From contig QANU01062782.1 in the NCBI GenBank assembly GCA_003254905.1, positions 717,075 to 781,074 on the forward strand: a DNA stretch of 64,000 bases, read 5' to 3'. Every line of letters begins with the position of its first letter. Position 1 is the first letter of the stretch. A model generated the notes under the pieces. That model was given only the letters and a program-made list of their open reading frames with translations. It did no database searches and was not told the DNA's origin. Positions 63,812 through 64,000 of this stretch are shown here, one piece after another. The stretch is from Nissolia schottii. Taxonomy: Eukaryota > Streptophyta > Magnoliopsida > Fabales > Fabaceae. The position numbers were made by a program, and so were the translations under genes.

Positions 63812-63959
63812 TCAATGACGACCATCCATTAGATCGGCTAGTGTTATTTTTCCGCAGTTACCAGCATCTAGTCTATCAAACTTCTCACTGATCTGCATGA
63901 TGTCCTTCTCTGTTACTTTTCCCATCTCTTTGAGCTTGTATATAACATATTCTGATTTA
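63812..63959 (-). CDS. Two-pore potassium channel, last coding exon (partial gene)
   Basis: TPK channels conduct K+, mostly across the vacuolar membrane, and carry C-terminal EF hands. An acceptor (TTTTGGCATGCAG) ends at 63960 on the minus strand, and the exon reads KSEYVIYKLKEMGKVTEKDI, then a second EF-hand-like loop LDAGNCGKITLADLM, ending DGRH and a stop at 63812-63814. YKLKEMGK is a hallmark of plant TPKs. The loop is degenerate (Gly and Cys at positions where Asp/Asn are usual), so calcium binding there may be weak. The pore domains lie beyond the window's end. By neighbourhood and sequence it is of the TPK3/TPK2 kind, but the paralogue is not certain. Confidence 0.85.
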
Positions 63960-64000
63960 CTGCATGCCAAAACCTCGACACTCAGAAAAAAGCACAAAAT

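Noticed and set aside
1..64000. CRISPR arrays, operons or prokaryotic features
   Set aside because: Spliced plant genes and plant transposons throughout; the short tandem repeats are satellites, not spacer arrays.

Overview
The window is nuclear DNA from a flowering plant. The genes have many short introns with GT/AG borders and plant-only families, the intergenic DNA is AT-rich and full of plant transposons, and there is one mitochondrial insertion. Protein resemblance points to a eudicot, but I cannot name the species. The real genes all lie on the minus strand: a starch synthase 4 gene (SS4, 3174-13257, 16 coding exons, 1027 aa), a REDUCED WALL ACETYLATION gene (RWA, 17636-24391, 15 coding exons, 545 aa), a group IIc WRKY factor of the WRKY28/8/71 type (35324-36577, 3 exons) and the last coding exon of a two-pore potassium channel (TPK, 63812-63959, continuing past the window). 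I assembled exons by hand from splice sites and frame; the SS4, RWA and WRKY models each close in one frame with no stop.

The gene order appears ancient. From memory of Arabidopsis locus numbers, SS4, WRKY28 and TPK3 lie together on chromosome 4; RWA1, WRKY8 and TPK2 lie together on chromosome 5; WRKY71 and RWA4 lie together on chromosome 1. This window would be the unsplit ancestral block.

The rest is mostly mobile or repetitive DNA. 1-2215 is a purine-poor repeat field with a near-perfect 633-bp direct duplication. 14123-15550 is a long foldback element whose arms carry degenerate telomere-like CCCTAA/TTAGGG repeats. A 285-bp TRIM sits in an RWA intron (20637-20921). 25600-25925 is a mitochondrial insertion with a pseudo-tRNA-Phe. 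Two CACTA elements flank the WRKY gene: 29748-34043 (TSD ATT) and 43407-47507 (TSD AAT). The first carries paired hairpins and an acidic repeat ORF that a hAT-type element with a perfect 8-bp TSD has split. The second keeps decayed transposase-associated and TNPA-like coding. A degenerate Ty3/Gypsy chromovirus (57699-63198, TSD AATGA) lies between WRKY and TPK. Smaller items include SINE-like relics, MITEs, a 104-bp tandem repeat and microsatellites.

The genes do not form a pathway. SS4 makes starch in plastids, RWA supports cell-wall polysaccharide acetylation in the Golgi, WRKY is a nuclear regulator and TPK is a membrane K+ channel. No wholly new system was proven. The most unusual structures are the telomere-like foldback, the double hairpins plus acidic repeat ORF in the first CACTA element, and the conserved gene block.
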